A stretch of 64,000 nucleotides of DNA. Source: Stenopsyche tienmushanensis (Eukaryota > Arthropoda > Insecta > Trichoptera > Stenopsychidae). Positions 12,741-24,390 of this stretch are shown one piece after another. The translations under genes and the position numbers were made by a program. The stretch's first letter is position 1; each line of letters opens with the position of its first letter. The notes beneath the pieces are model-generated. The model was not told the DNA's origin and did no database searches. It worked only from the letters and a program-made list of their open reading frames with translations. Where the stretch lies: NCBI GenBank assembly GCA_008973525.1, contig WACJ01000044.1, positions 744,001 to 808,000 of the forward strand, read 5' to 3'.

Positions 12741-15700
12741 TTGGCAGTGTGATAAGAGGGTTGAAATTCGATCTTGAATTTCATCGATATAAACGTTTCT
12801 ATCCGAAAAAAAAACGGCATGCGAGAAGAATAGTATTTTTGCATCCATTGAGCGTTGGAAGTATTTTGATAATTCTTTATTCCGGCATTCAAATCGTTCC
12901 CTTGACATTTCCTCGCCGTTTCCTGAGAAGTTTTCGAAATATAAATTTTGCATAACAATGAATTGTGACATTCAAATGTCGATCTAATTATAAATTTGCA
13001 AATTAAAAGCAAACAAACCCGACAAAAGATCGCCAAGAGCCAAGGAAAAGTTTGGGAAAGCGTTTAATTTTCCCAAATCAATTTATTGAGCGCAAAACTT
13101 CCCAACTATATCCCCAATGGATTTCATACTTCGATGTGATGCTTTCATATGTGTAATGTATACTTTATTTAAAGAATTCGGAGCATTAGTTTTTTGCTGT
13201 TGAATATGACAGTTCTTTCGTTTTATAAATGAAACCAGATGAAAGTCGCTTTTCGTATGATAAAACCTTAAAAGCGTCGACGCTTTCCGACCAAAAACCC
13301 GTTTCGGAGCCGAATCTGGGACTTTTCCACTAAAGTTTTTTTGATATAGGTATGATGTTGAAACGAAGGAAAACTACTCAGAAGTTTTCGGGACGGATTC
13401 TGGGCAAAATCCCGGAGCTCTCATTTCTTAACACTTCGGTTCTCCTTCAGACGTTTTGATAACGTGACATTTATTTTCAATTTGGAGCTTTCGGCTCTGG
13501 CGTTATCGCCTATTCGGATCTCCGGTCGAACAGGACTGAAAGTTCGTATAAAAAGGTTATGTGATGGATTAACCTAATTACACATTAGGTGATCCGGTGT
13601 TAGCTTAATTATCGGAGTATTGATGCTTCGGACGCCCTATTCAACGCCAGAAAATATCCATTGAGTCTATTCAATTTCGATCGAATATATCTCTCATTTC
13701 GCGCAACTCTTTCATAATGGGATCTCTGAAGAGTGGCTTAATATAATTACTAACAGTCCTTACTTGAATGACATGACTGGGAACTTTTCCAATCTTTATA
13801 ACTTTGCAGACAGGTTTCGAAAATAGCCTTAATTTTAACTGAGAGTGCAGAAGTTTATCGAAATAAAGATAAATTAGAGAGCATTTCATCGAAGAATTAA
13901 TTATATAAAAATATAAATAATCATTATTTTTCCATATAATAAGCGATCTATTTTAACAAAATTATTGCGAATTCAAGAAGTATAATTGAAGTACATAATT
14001 CGAATGCTTCCAAATATGAAAATTAAACATATAGTGGCATGAATTCATACACGAAGTAAAGAGTATTTTGTAATTAGCTTTGTTGTGCATTTACAACAAA
14101 AATAAATAAGTTATAATTAGATAAAACGATATGATGAAAAGCACAATGTGAAAGCATCTAATGACATTGAGTATACAGGTCATTATGAAACATGGAAGAA
14201 ACAATTGTTTCACTCTAATTATGGCACAAATTAAATTACGTCCCTTGTGCGCTGTAATCTCGCCTAATGTGTGTGATTACATCCGTTTTTTCAAATCAAT
14301 GCTTTAATCCACATACACAAAGAATCATGAAAATATATCTAGAACGAAATGCAATCTCATGGAACTATGACTAGATTAGAAGAGTCGTCGTTTGTGATTA
14401 TTTCTGCGGTGAGTAGTAATCGTATATAAATGCAAATTTAGTTGTTTTAGAAGCATTTCCAGTGGTTTTAAAGACAGCCAAATATGCAAAAAGCGGCTTT
14501 AGTAAGGGCGTCTAGCTTCAATACAGTAAACAGTATAATAATTATGTATCACGATAACGATCGAAATATGAAGAAAGACATTTTTGTTTTGTCGAATTTG
14601 AGTCCTTGCTTTAATTAAAATGTGATTTTTGGCAGTGGCACGCAGACTTTTTGATTGGATTTTGGATTGTGAACGTGTACTGTTTGACAACGTGGATCCA
14701 TCTCTTGTTTGCGTTGTCTGTTTTACCGGAAGTGTAAACTTTTACACTTTGTGCGCCGATATTTATGCGTCGCCACGCATCCTGGCCAGGACTATTTCAT
14801 CCAGCGGCCGTCCCCCGTCATTTCCATACGTTTCCCGACAAAGAGGAAAAGGCTTCAATTAAAATTCCGAACGAGCAGTACGATTACGCCATTTTCGCAT
14901 ATTTACATTCTCACCAACGACGCTAGGAAAACATTTTCACCGGCGCCCAATGTAAATATTTGAGTGTGTGCAATAAAAAGCGGCAATTAACCGTGGGTAA
15001 GCAGATCCCTATCGGAGACGAGATATCACGAATTTCCCGCAATATTTGTTTTTGAATACGAACCCAAATGATTAATTGGCCATAGCGTTTAGTGGGCTAT
15101 AAATAAGCGTTCTGGCAATTTGCTCTATAAAAAGGCTTTAATCACTTTATTGTTCGGTATCGAGCGAGTCGCGGTCAAATTATGAATTGTCGGACGAAGA
15201 GTTACCTTCGCAGCACGTACGGCTCGCGATAAGCCGCTGGGAGTTATTGCCCTGCGTACGCGATAAAAAGGGTTTCATAATCAAACAATATAAATGGACC
15301 AAGTCTTGTACTCCGCTGAGATTTATAACCACGAATAAGATGGTGGCAGCCATTCTTATCGTACAGCCTTAATAACAGAACAAACTACTGGTGCATGCCT
15401 CCGAGGACCGCTCCACCAACCACCTACAAAGTGCTTCAAAAAGCTCCTCTTGACGAAGCAAGCATCATATGATATTAAATTCAATTGCGATTTTTCATAA
15501 TAAAACAAATAAATACGATCATTGGAAGGATGCACATTAAACGAAAAAGTTCGACCAATAGAGTGACCGCTTGATTTATTTTGAACCCGCCCCTTTTTTA
15601 ATTATAAGTTCCATCATTACTCTCACGTACCAATTACAATGCATGAAAATAAACCAGCCCCTTTTAAGCTGAAATAACTTCGAACGACATAGAATAGGTC

Positions 15701-15920
15701 ATTTTTAATTGGTCCTTTAATTTAAAATAAAAGCAGCCTGAAATAAAATTATTATCAAATATAATTTTATCGATCCAATATTCATAACTGTTTATTATTA
15801 TATATTATATTTGACAATTAGACTCTGATAATTTACTTATTATGTATACATAAATTCAAAGTTGAATATTCTCAGATTTGGTATATTTAATGCTAAATAA
15901 AAGATTTTATTATATTGATG
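12741..15920. other. Non-coding stretch, nothing firm recognised
   Basis: AT-rich sequence with short, unrecognisable open frames on both strands. A TATAAAAA string at 15126-15133 precedes a GC-richer block, but no convincing initiator follows at the proper distance, so no promoter is called. Confidence 0.4.
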
Positions 15921-15950
15921 CTTTTATTAGGTTGTTCCATTCCAAACTGG
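15921..15950 (+). repeat. Possible solo mariner terminal repeat
   Basis: TTAGGTTGTTCCAT at 15927-15940 closely resembles the outer end of the mariner at 23138 (TTAGGGTGTTCCAT). No transposase remnant or facing inverted copy was seen nearby. It could be the last trace of an element or a chance match. Confidence 0.25.
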
Positions 15951-18900
15951 CATATAAAAGTTGGTGCCCCGACTACAGAAATCTTTCGATCTCAATCATT
16001 TAATATTTTTGTGAAGTATCCTGTGAATTTAAATTAAATCAAAACATTTTCAATCCTATATAAACGTTATAATCTTACTTTCCGAATGACCCTCGTAGGA
16101 TTGAATAAACGAAATATATTTGAGAAAGTAAATCGTCAAATGGACAATCATATGTCGAGGCCAACGTATGGATGATAGATTAGGGCCTAATATATAAATA
16201 TTAGATGGATACAAATCTTCTACATTAACAAAGATATTGTGAGTTTGACTGTGCGAATAGAACACAATTAAATTGTTTGTTCTGATTGCTCACCGAGCGA
16301 ATGATTGCTTATAATTTTGACCGTGAGTGGAATGTCTCAACTGTTAACTTGAGCGATTGTCAACCTTGAAATATAGCAATTTTGGCGCAATTAAATCCAT
16401 TTTAATTGAAAGTGAACGTATTAACTGTGTATTTCGTACACGTCGGAAGTTCGCGCTCGTTTTTTACGTCCGTTAGTCTAATGCAATGCGTTTACTTTTT
16501 TCAATGTCCTATCTAAATCATGGTGGAATCCAAGCGTCGAAGAATTCGATCGATATCTGATTCGCCTTGTAATTTTCTGAGGCAAACGCTTAATTAGGGG
16601 AGCGCTTCGTGCATGATGATCGACCCGATTTTCCGTTTTAATGAGATTTTTCCCAACGGACGTTCGGCCGATTTTTCGGCCAGAACAAAATCGATTAAAT
16701 CAGATTGCAATCGAAAGAAATCGATGAAGTATGCTTGCATTAGAACAATCGCTTCACGGTTATTATCATCCCATTATTTTTTCTCTTGTGCGGACAGTGC
16801 GGATTAGCGGAGTAAACAGATTTAAATTTGTTTTCGCTCTCTTAACAAGGTCAATAGAATTACTTGATTCATTATTGATAGAAAAAAATAATGGAAGGAT
16901 TTAATTTCACTCTGTGATTTAGTGTGATTATTCCATGACATTATTCAGTATGGAATACGATTTTTCATACAGTTAGCTTTTGGAGCTTGTCCAGAAAATT
17001 TATGCTGTGCTTTCAGGTGCCATTTTATCGTGACACAACATTATTATCTTTTTAATTATGGCAATTACTAAAAGAGATTTAAGTGGATAACAATAATTGA
17101 GTGTCTATCATTCGATTTTTGTAGCAATGTGGGCGAAATTTTCGCTTAACATTTTTTCATTATTATTCCCTCGAGTTCCACGCCAGGCTTAAAATTGTTT
17201 TTCTTGCACGGCTTAGCTCTTAATTCCTTCCATTTTACACTTGATTAAATAATCCTTCATTCTGAAATATCCTCGAAAAATTAAGTAAATTTTACGATAT
17301 TTTTATTTGTGTATTAAGAAGTGGATTAGATATATTTAGCTAGTTATATTAAATAGTATTGATATCCTCGATCAAAAATACAGTCAATTTCAATTACGAT
17401 TGATATAATTTAGAGTGCATTTTATACTTTAAGTTAATGTCTAGATAAGACTCCGTAGACTACTTTCTAAGTCTGGCGCCTTTCTTTCAAAGAACAAGAT
17501 CAGCGAAACCGGTACCGCCAGTTTGCCTGGCGAAGGTATAGTAATAGCTCAGTACAAGATCTCACCTTGTAAAGAGATCAACCATTGACTGGAGATAAGC
17601 TGTTTGCAGGAAGAGGGTTAACGGGGATAGGATTGAAGTACGGATTTGAGGAAATAAAGTATTAGGCCGTAAGAGGGACAGGAAGATCGGGAAGGTACGT
17701 AATGGAAGATTAGCCTCGTAGGTCGAATGATGTGAATTTATTGCACGATATAGCACCTCAGAAAAAAGATAAATAATCTTATCAAGAGGTAAACGAAAAT
17801 ATTTTAGAAAACACAATTTTTGGAAGAACTTCCATATCAAGTCAAATATGAATATAGTTTAAAGACATTAAAGGTACGTATAATATAGCCGTACTAATAA
17901 TAAGATTAATAATATAACCATCTGCAATATTTATGAGCACATTCTGGGACTTTTTAAATGTTCGAATACATTTAAAAAATATTAAAAAAATGATACGAAA
18001 TAAAAGAGCTTTCTCTAACAAAGAAAACAATAAAAGTAGACGATGATAGATTGATGATAGCTGAATTTTCATAAAATGAAATATTTTATATATGGGCTCA
18101 CAAACGATGAAATATATCACTGAATCCATTTATAAAAATATTCTTAAAAAGAGATTCAAATATAAGCAATCTGAGACTGATTTTAAAGGTGAATTTCTTA
18201 AAAATTAGGGATAAATAATAATATTTTGTTGTTGTTTGTGTGCTCATCAAAAGTTTTTAATAATTAATATTCTATCGATGAGGAAAAGTTAAATCTTGAC
18301 TCGTTTAATGTTATTAAATTATTATCAAAATATTAGGTATTTTATTATATCGGCGTCCATTTTAGCGTTATATAAATTTTGAGCATGCTTCAATCATGTA
18401 TCGTCATTTTTATAAGAGCGTTTAAAAAATGCGAGAGGCGTTGTTTTACATCGTTTTGCTCGCGAAAAAAGGGGTTCGCAGTTCAAAAAGCTGCTTAAGG
18501 GTTAAACTATTTTTTAAGAAAATCGACATTTCGCTATATTTCTATTTCGTACCTTTGACACGGTCTCACGTAACGCACATTCACGTCCAAATTTGGAGGT
18601 GTTAGAAAAAAATATCTCGTTTTTATGTGGGCGGAAGAATCGACCGAATCGAGCATAAAAAGGAATAATTGGACCGATCCTCGTGCCACAGAATAAGAAA
18701 TAGTCTCTTGCTCCGAGCTTCATATTAAAATAAATGGTAAAAAAGTAACCATCGCCCCGTACGTGATTCAATCCGTGCGGACGAAGAACGGGAAAGACGA
18801 TCTCCGACCGAGAAAAGAACGAAATACAAACAAGAGAAAAGGGAAGAAAAAATCCTAGAGACGAAACACCTAATTTGTTTTGGCAGACGCATTTTTGATG

Positions 18901-21900
18901 TAAGAACGGTCGATTGCGCTTGACTGATCGTCGGATTGCTTCTCATTAGAACGGCAGCGCAAAAACGAAGAACCTGCATGGAGACGTAGAAAATACGAAA
19001 GAAAAACGACCGTGGGATGCGAAAATTTTAACCGTTCCTAGACGGCGACAAGCGACCGTTAATAATGAAACAGAGTCGATTGGGAATCTGGAGGGAATTT
19101 CATTATGTAGGGATACGATTTCATCGGCGTAACCGAATCTGGATTCGCTAATTGAATTTAATTAATGATAAATTAACAAGGACGATGTTTGTGCACCTCT
19201 GACATGTATCTATGTATGGATTTCAATCGAATCGTTTGAATTCAATTTGCGGGCATTAATTTTAGATTGTGAGCATAGTGGGATTTAAAATCTGTTTTAT
19301 TACTACTAAAACGACCGATCAGCACGCACGCGAATTTTGGTAATTGACGAAAGTACATTTGGCTATTTGAAACTGTAATTAATAGTTAATTTTAAATGAT
19401 AAATAAACCATTCCCCTGGAGAGCTATGAAATATATCATGAAAATGCAGAGTGGCTTATTATTTATTTATGAATTTTAACATATATTCGACCTTGTAATA
19501 GATATTAAAGCAGATTTCACTATAGCAATTTTGCAACCATTCATTGAGTAAAATAGAGGATTTATAGCAAAGCATATAAACAAAATATAAGAGACTCTTA
19601 AACCGTAAGGATCATCTAGCGCTTTATTTATATAATAACTTTTTTATTGAAAATTTGATGAAATAAGAATTGCCCTGTTAAAATTAATAACACACCAATA
19701 AAAAAGAGGAATCTTTTTTAAGAGAAATATGTGAAACTAATGGATACATTGAAGTAAAATTTACAGCGATCATTTTGTGGTGTCGACCCCAAAAGGTTCA
19801 GTGTTAAATAACGCCTATTGATTGCATGTAAAGAAAAATAATTGAGCATCTGAAATTAAATTTCAATTGATTCCATGCGAATACACATTCGATTGTGGCT
19901 AGTAAATTAAACTATTTTCCAAGCCGAAAAAGGGTTTTATTTGCTTCGATTGGAAATGTTTTATAATTTTACCTCAAAGTTCCCGGAGGCTCTAAGGGAA
20001 ACATTTACGGCTTTAATTAACTTTTTAGTTAACTTTCTTTGGTATCAGATGCCAGAGCAGAAGAGGATAATTCGCAGAAATACGGAAGAGGCTTCGTTAT
20101 TAAGGGCTCACCTCTGTGGCGGTAGGGTTTTCCTCGGCGAGTACAGATGAGATCTAATAAGCCGCTGGATGGGCCAATTGACAGAATAATATTTCAATTA
20201 GGGGAAATTTTCTGGCCCATTGCCCTAACGGGCCAGATCCTGCTCCCGGTGGACCTTCATCCGACCAAAATATATGGGGCTTCCCACCGACGCTGGATGC
20301 CGAAATGAAGATAAAAGAACCCACGGTAAACCATTTTTTTCCTCAGATTTCATTACTTTAGCCTCATATACATAACTCATATGGCGTATTAAGAAAAATA
20401 TAATTCACGCCGTCGTTCGGCGAGAGCATCGAAAAAATTATATTTATGCGGAGCGAAGAGAAGCTTAAAAAGCTCTTTTCAAAGAAAGCGCTCAGTTTAA
20501 AAACGTGTCCGAGTTGGGAATTTCAAGGAGTTTACTTAAGACTCAAATTTTAGCGGTGTCTTCACTTGAAAGTTTTAAAACAAGCACTCACCAGAATGTC
20601 TGAATAATACTTTAAAATATACGTTCTTGAGATACAAAACAATTGCATTGGTTTCAGAAAATGAAGCTATTCAGGATTTAGAAGAAGCTATTCAAGTTAA
20701 TGATGGTTTTTAATCAATTAAAAGCAATTGCTATCGCTGCAAGAGAAACTCATATAAAATATTTCGATACTTAAATGTAAAATTATGGCAATCCTCGTAG
20801 GAAGCCTTTAAAAATATCAATATCAAAGACAGATGAAACAAATTTGGTTGAAAAGGCACTTGTGATTTGTGATCAAATTTAATGTAAATAGAAACGATAA
20901 AGTTGATACATATGGCAATAAATAGCTCCAAACAATGAGATTTATAAAGATCTTATAAGTCAAGACGCTGCTGAAGAATGCTTCAATAATGAGAATATTT
21001 GGGCAATACATTAAAATTTTTACGACGAAAAGTTTAGTGTGGAGCACTTGAATTGTAAAGTGTCATTAATATTAAATGTATTAATAATAAATTCAATATT
21101 TTTCTTCGTTTTAGCTTTTATATATACTTGACTGAAATGCTTTTAATTTATACAAGCACATTTTCATATAAATTTTCGCGTATTTTTAGCACAACTTTCT
21201 CAGAATTATACTATTGAATCGGAAATACAAACATTTCAAATATTTGCGGGCCATAAACGGAAAAAAATTCGAGCAGTTCGACAATAAAAATTATATAAAT
21301 TGCGATGTGCCCATATAAATGTTAAATGCCCATACAAATCCGAATCACTGATTAAGGTTTTAAAGTCATCCAATCTGCCCCCGATTGGATCTTTATTGTG
21401 TGTATATTTCGACGATATCCGTTTAAGTTCCATACGAAAAGCTCTTAAATTTTATTAGTTTACATAACGAGCCTTATTATGCGCACATTTCGAAACCTAA
21501 TCGCCAATATATAAATTTCATAGACTTAAAACAATTTTCCACGGAACCAAATTATGTATTCGGGCATCGAGACGTAGATTCCTGCCGAAGATATCAACAA
21601 TTTGATGGATCATTTTGTATCAGACAAATGCGATTTAACCCATTGAAATTATATCGGCCATATTTCGTGAAATGACGTGTCGTTAAGACGGATTTTATGA
21701 TAAAAATCGATGCTCTATGAAATTTCCTCGGGGGGTAATTCGCGCTCATATTGAATACGGTGAGTATAAAAACGGTATTACGTGCTCAATTTAAAACTGC
21801 AGCCGTAATAATGCATCGGAAATGCATTTCGTTGAATTTTAAATGTCAGTTTTCAAAATATCAAACACTCGACATCGTTCGTTGTGGCAGCAACGTTCAA

Positions 21901-22470
21901 AAGCAATACAAAGTGTATACGTCTGGAGCATAAACTTACGTAATACTCTTATTGCTGACATTTAAGCTGTATAAAAGTGGTAAGAGGGAATATGGTTTTA
22001 AGTTTGGTTTTGAATGTCATTATTTATGAATCGATATGCAATCAAAATTAAGCGATATAATGTGAATTTAAACAGGTATCGCATGTATATGATCAAATTC
22101 GGAACGAATACAAAAATGGCAATTGAGTAACATAATCGATCTTAAAGCCGGTTTAATCGCAAAACAATTATGCAGTGTGTTTAATGAGCATAAATTGACA
22201 TAATTTAAATAGAACTACTAAAAACTGGCCATATAATATAATTTAAGATATTTTACTAAGTATTTGATTTTTTTTAATTTTAATAATATCGACTAATGAT
22301 AGTTTATAAACATACTTATAATTCAAATCAGATTATATTTGAGTGATTATGACGATATTTTAGTTCTGATGATATCATTATTTGCAATAAAATACTTAAT
22401 ATATTTTAGAATCGTAGATTACTTACAATCACTTGCTTAATGGTCTCTAATTTCTGCTTTATTATTATGG
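15951..22470. other. Long non-coding stretch without recognised genes
   Basis: No exon, RNA gene or transposon was recognised. A short internal duplication (GAAGCTATTCA twice) lies near 20664-20695. A good minus-strand 5' splice-like string (CTG|GTGAGTGC, near 20588) has no matching open exon upstream. Confidence 0.45.
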
Positions 22471-22474
22471 GAAT

Positions 22475-22530
22475 TTAACTCGAGCTGGACATACCTGTGA
22501 ACAAAAAAACAATTATTAATATTAATAATA
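22475..22530 (-). other. Candidate recursive splice site (ratchet point), zero-length exon
   Basis: The minus strand reads tgtttttttgttcacag and then immediately GTATGTCC: a near-ideal acceptor fused to a near-ideal donor (CAG|GTATGT) with no exon between them. The junction is between 22494 and 22495. AT-rich sequence upstream on that strand offers candidate branch points (ttaat). The arrangement fits the insect ratchet-point consensus, and orientation agrees with the site at 230. It is the cleanest such motif found in the window. It could also be the acceptor of a normal exon starting with GTATGT, but the frames that follow gave no recognisable protein. Confidence 0.55.
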
Positions 22531-23137
22531 AATCATCCCCCATGCTATATTATTATATATCGTGTCCACAATGATGAACATGATACTTATTTACGTCGGG
22601 CAATGTCATTAATGGCGATGAGCGTAAACACGATGAAAAATTAATGTACTGAATAACTACAATGGTGATAAATGGTCGTAGATCAATCCAGGACAGATAA
22701 AAGTATACTTATTTGACAATATATCAACGGGATCTAGAAAAAAAAAATACGCGTGTACAATTTCCACGTGAGATGTAATGCGAAGTAAATTAATTTTGGA
22801 TGAACTCTCGTCATACGTTGAAATATCGTCCGCCGCTGTGCGTATGGGAAAGAAAAATAAATTATCGCCGACGAGAAAAATTGCGGGACATTAATTTGAT
22901 TTATTCTGTGAAAAAATATGGCGAGCCTCGGTTTGCGAAGCGCTGGGATGATGCAGTGGAAGCGCAAGTTAATTTTTCAAACGCGAATTGAAAGGCGCGA
23001 ATCAGAGTTTTCATTCTGGAGTGCGAGAAAAGCGTGGGAAAACTATTCAAATTAGCAATGATATTAAAATGATCCTATTCCTATACATTTGGATCTAATC
23101 AACTATTTCGTTGAAGCATTACTTGAAAACCGATATA

Positions 23138-23892
23138 TTAGGGTGTTCCATAAGTTTCTTTCGTTTTCATATTGAGAAAAAATAAACAATAATATGTATT
23201 ACATCAAAATTTATTGAATAATATATTATCCATTCTGTTCTATTAGCTTTCTCCATCTCTCCGGAAGCCTCATAATGCCTTCTTGCCAAAATTTCTCAGG
23301 TTTGTTGGCAAAATATTGATCAAGGTACATTTTTATATCATTTTTTGAATTAATTTTTTTATCACGTAAAGAATTTTTCAATGAAAGAAATAAATAATAA
23401 TCTGAAGGGGTACCGTCCGAAGAGTATGGAGGATGAGATAAAATTGAATTGATCGTTTGACCTTGCTGAAGTATCTCATAATAAACTACCCCCTTCCAGT
23501 CTCACCAAATGCATAGCAAACTTTTATTGGATGTAGGCCAGGTTTATCTACAGTTAAAGCTTCTGTACCCTTGGTCCAAGACCGTTTACGATGGATATTC
23601 TCATAGAGTATCCAACTTTCATCTCCAGTGACAAGTCTCTTCAAAAAAGGTTGGCTAGCATGTCGTTGGAGAAGAAGATCGCATGTTGAAATACGCTGAA
23701 GTTTATTTGAGTCAGTCAGTTCATGAGGAAGTCACACATCTGAACGATTGATATAGCCCAAATTTATCAGATGATTATGGACGGATGTTCGTGGAATTTC
23801 CAACCTGTTAGCTATTTCGCGAACAGTATATCGCGGGTTTTCTTCAACCATGGCTATGATTAGATCTGTGTTCATTAATATTCAACCTAATA
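23138..23892 (-). mobile_element. Decayed, deleted mariner element
   Basis: On the minus strand the element begins near 23892 with a residual terminal repeat (TATTAGGTTG). It ends at 23138 with the facing repeat, read on the plus strand as TTAGGGTGTTCCATAAGTTTC. At about 0.75 kb it is well short of the usual 1.3 kb mariner length. The start of the transposase gene is deleted just inside the 5' end, and a second deletion removes the middle of the gene. The flanking TA dinucleotides fit mariner target-site choice. It lies next to a relic of another mariner family (23970-24390). Confidence 0.85.
23226..23875 (-). pseudogene. Mariner transposase pseudogene
   Basis: From the minus-strand ATG at 23873-23875 the frame reads IIAMVEENPRYTVREIANRL and HNHLINLGYINRSDV, the second helix-turn-helix and linker of mariner. 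The Trp of WVPHEL is a TGA stop at 23732-23734. LKRLVTGDESWILYEN and RKRSW follow, keeping the first catalytic Asp. A frameshift occurs before W*DWKGVVYYEIL. The block that normally holds the second catalytic Asp (HDNARPH) is deleted after QTINS. The frame resumes at HPPYSSDGTPSDYYLF, with the third Asp present, and ends with LPERWRKLIEQNG and TAA at 23226-23228. This is a clear non-functional fossil; the subfamily is not assigned. Confidence 0.88.
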
Positions 23893-23969
23893 TTTGATAT
23901 TATGACGTCTGTTTGTAAAATTACATGGATTTGTTAAGTCGTCAAATCAGTTGTTTTAAAGGATATCAC

Positions 23970-24390
23970 AAAATATCAGCAGTGCCAAAAATACGTGCCG
24001 TTTTAACACTTATGTTTAGCTAAAAAAAAGTTTTAAAAGCTAAAAAAAAACAAGGAGCATAATTTTCATAATGTTGTTTATGCTATACGCATTGAAACAG
24101 CCATTATTCTGATAGGTTTTGACATTTAATTGGACCATAAAATTATTTATGGTAGATTTCGTTTGGACAATTTTTCGTTGCTGGATGAATCAGGTCGTGG
24201 AAGGCCCAAAGCACTGGATAACGACGTTCTATGAGATTTGGTGAAGACAAATCTAGGTCTTTCCATTGATGGTTTAACTGAGAGTCTTGGATCAATCACA
24301 GCGTCATCTAGCACTACAAGCGAGACCCCATAAACCATCAAAAAAATAAGGGATTTTAAATGAGATATTGCATCCACTTTAATCCCTTAA
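23970..24390 (+). mobile_element. Second relic of the 12.2 kb mariner family
   Basis: The leader (from AAATATCAGCAGTGCCAAAAA, about 23971) matches that of the element at 12209, including a TTTTGACnnnT...TTGGAC segment. The initiator and first helix-turn-helix are deleted. Coding similarity resumes near 24150 with RFRLDNFSLLDESGRGRPKALDND, followed by DLVKTNLGLSIDGLTESLGS, the linker and second helix-turn-helix of mariner transposases. A stop interrupts just after DNDVL. Similarity fades beyond about 24370. Together with the 12.2 kb copy it defines a local family with different internal deletions. Confidence 0.72.

Noticed and set aside
13330..13350. Plus-strand ATAG|GTATGA after a T-run
   Set aside because: TAG acceptor with a short tract and a moderate donor; no second plus-strand site supports it.
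15120..15200. TATAAAAA followed by a GC-richer segment, possible core promoter
   Set aside because: No convincing initiator lies at the usual distance, and no gene follows.
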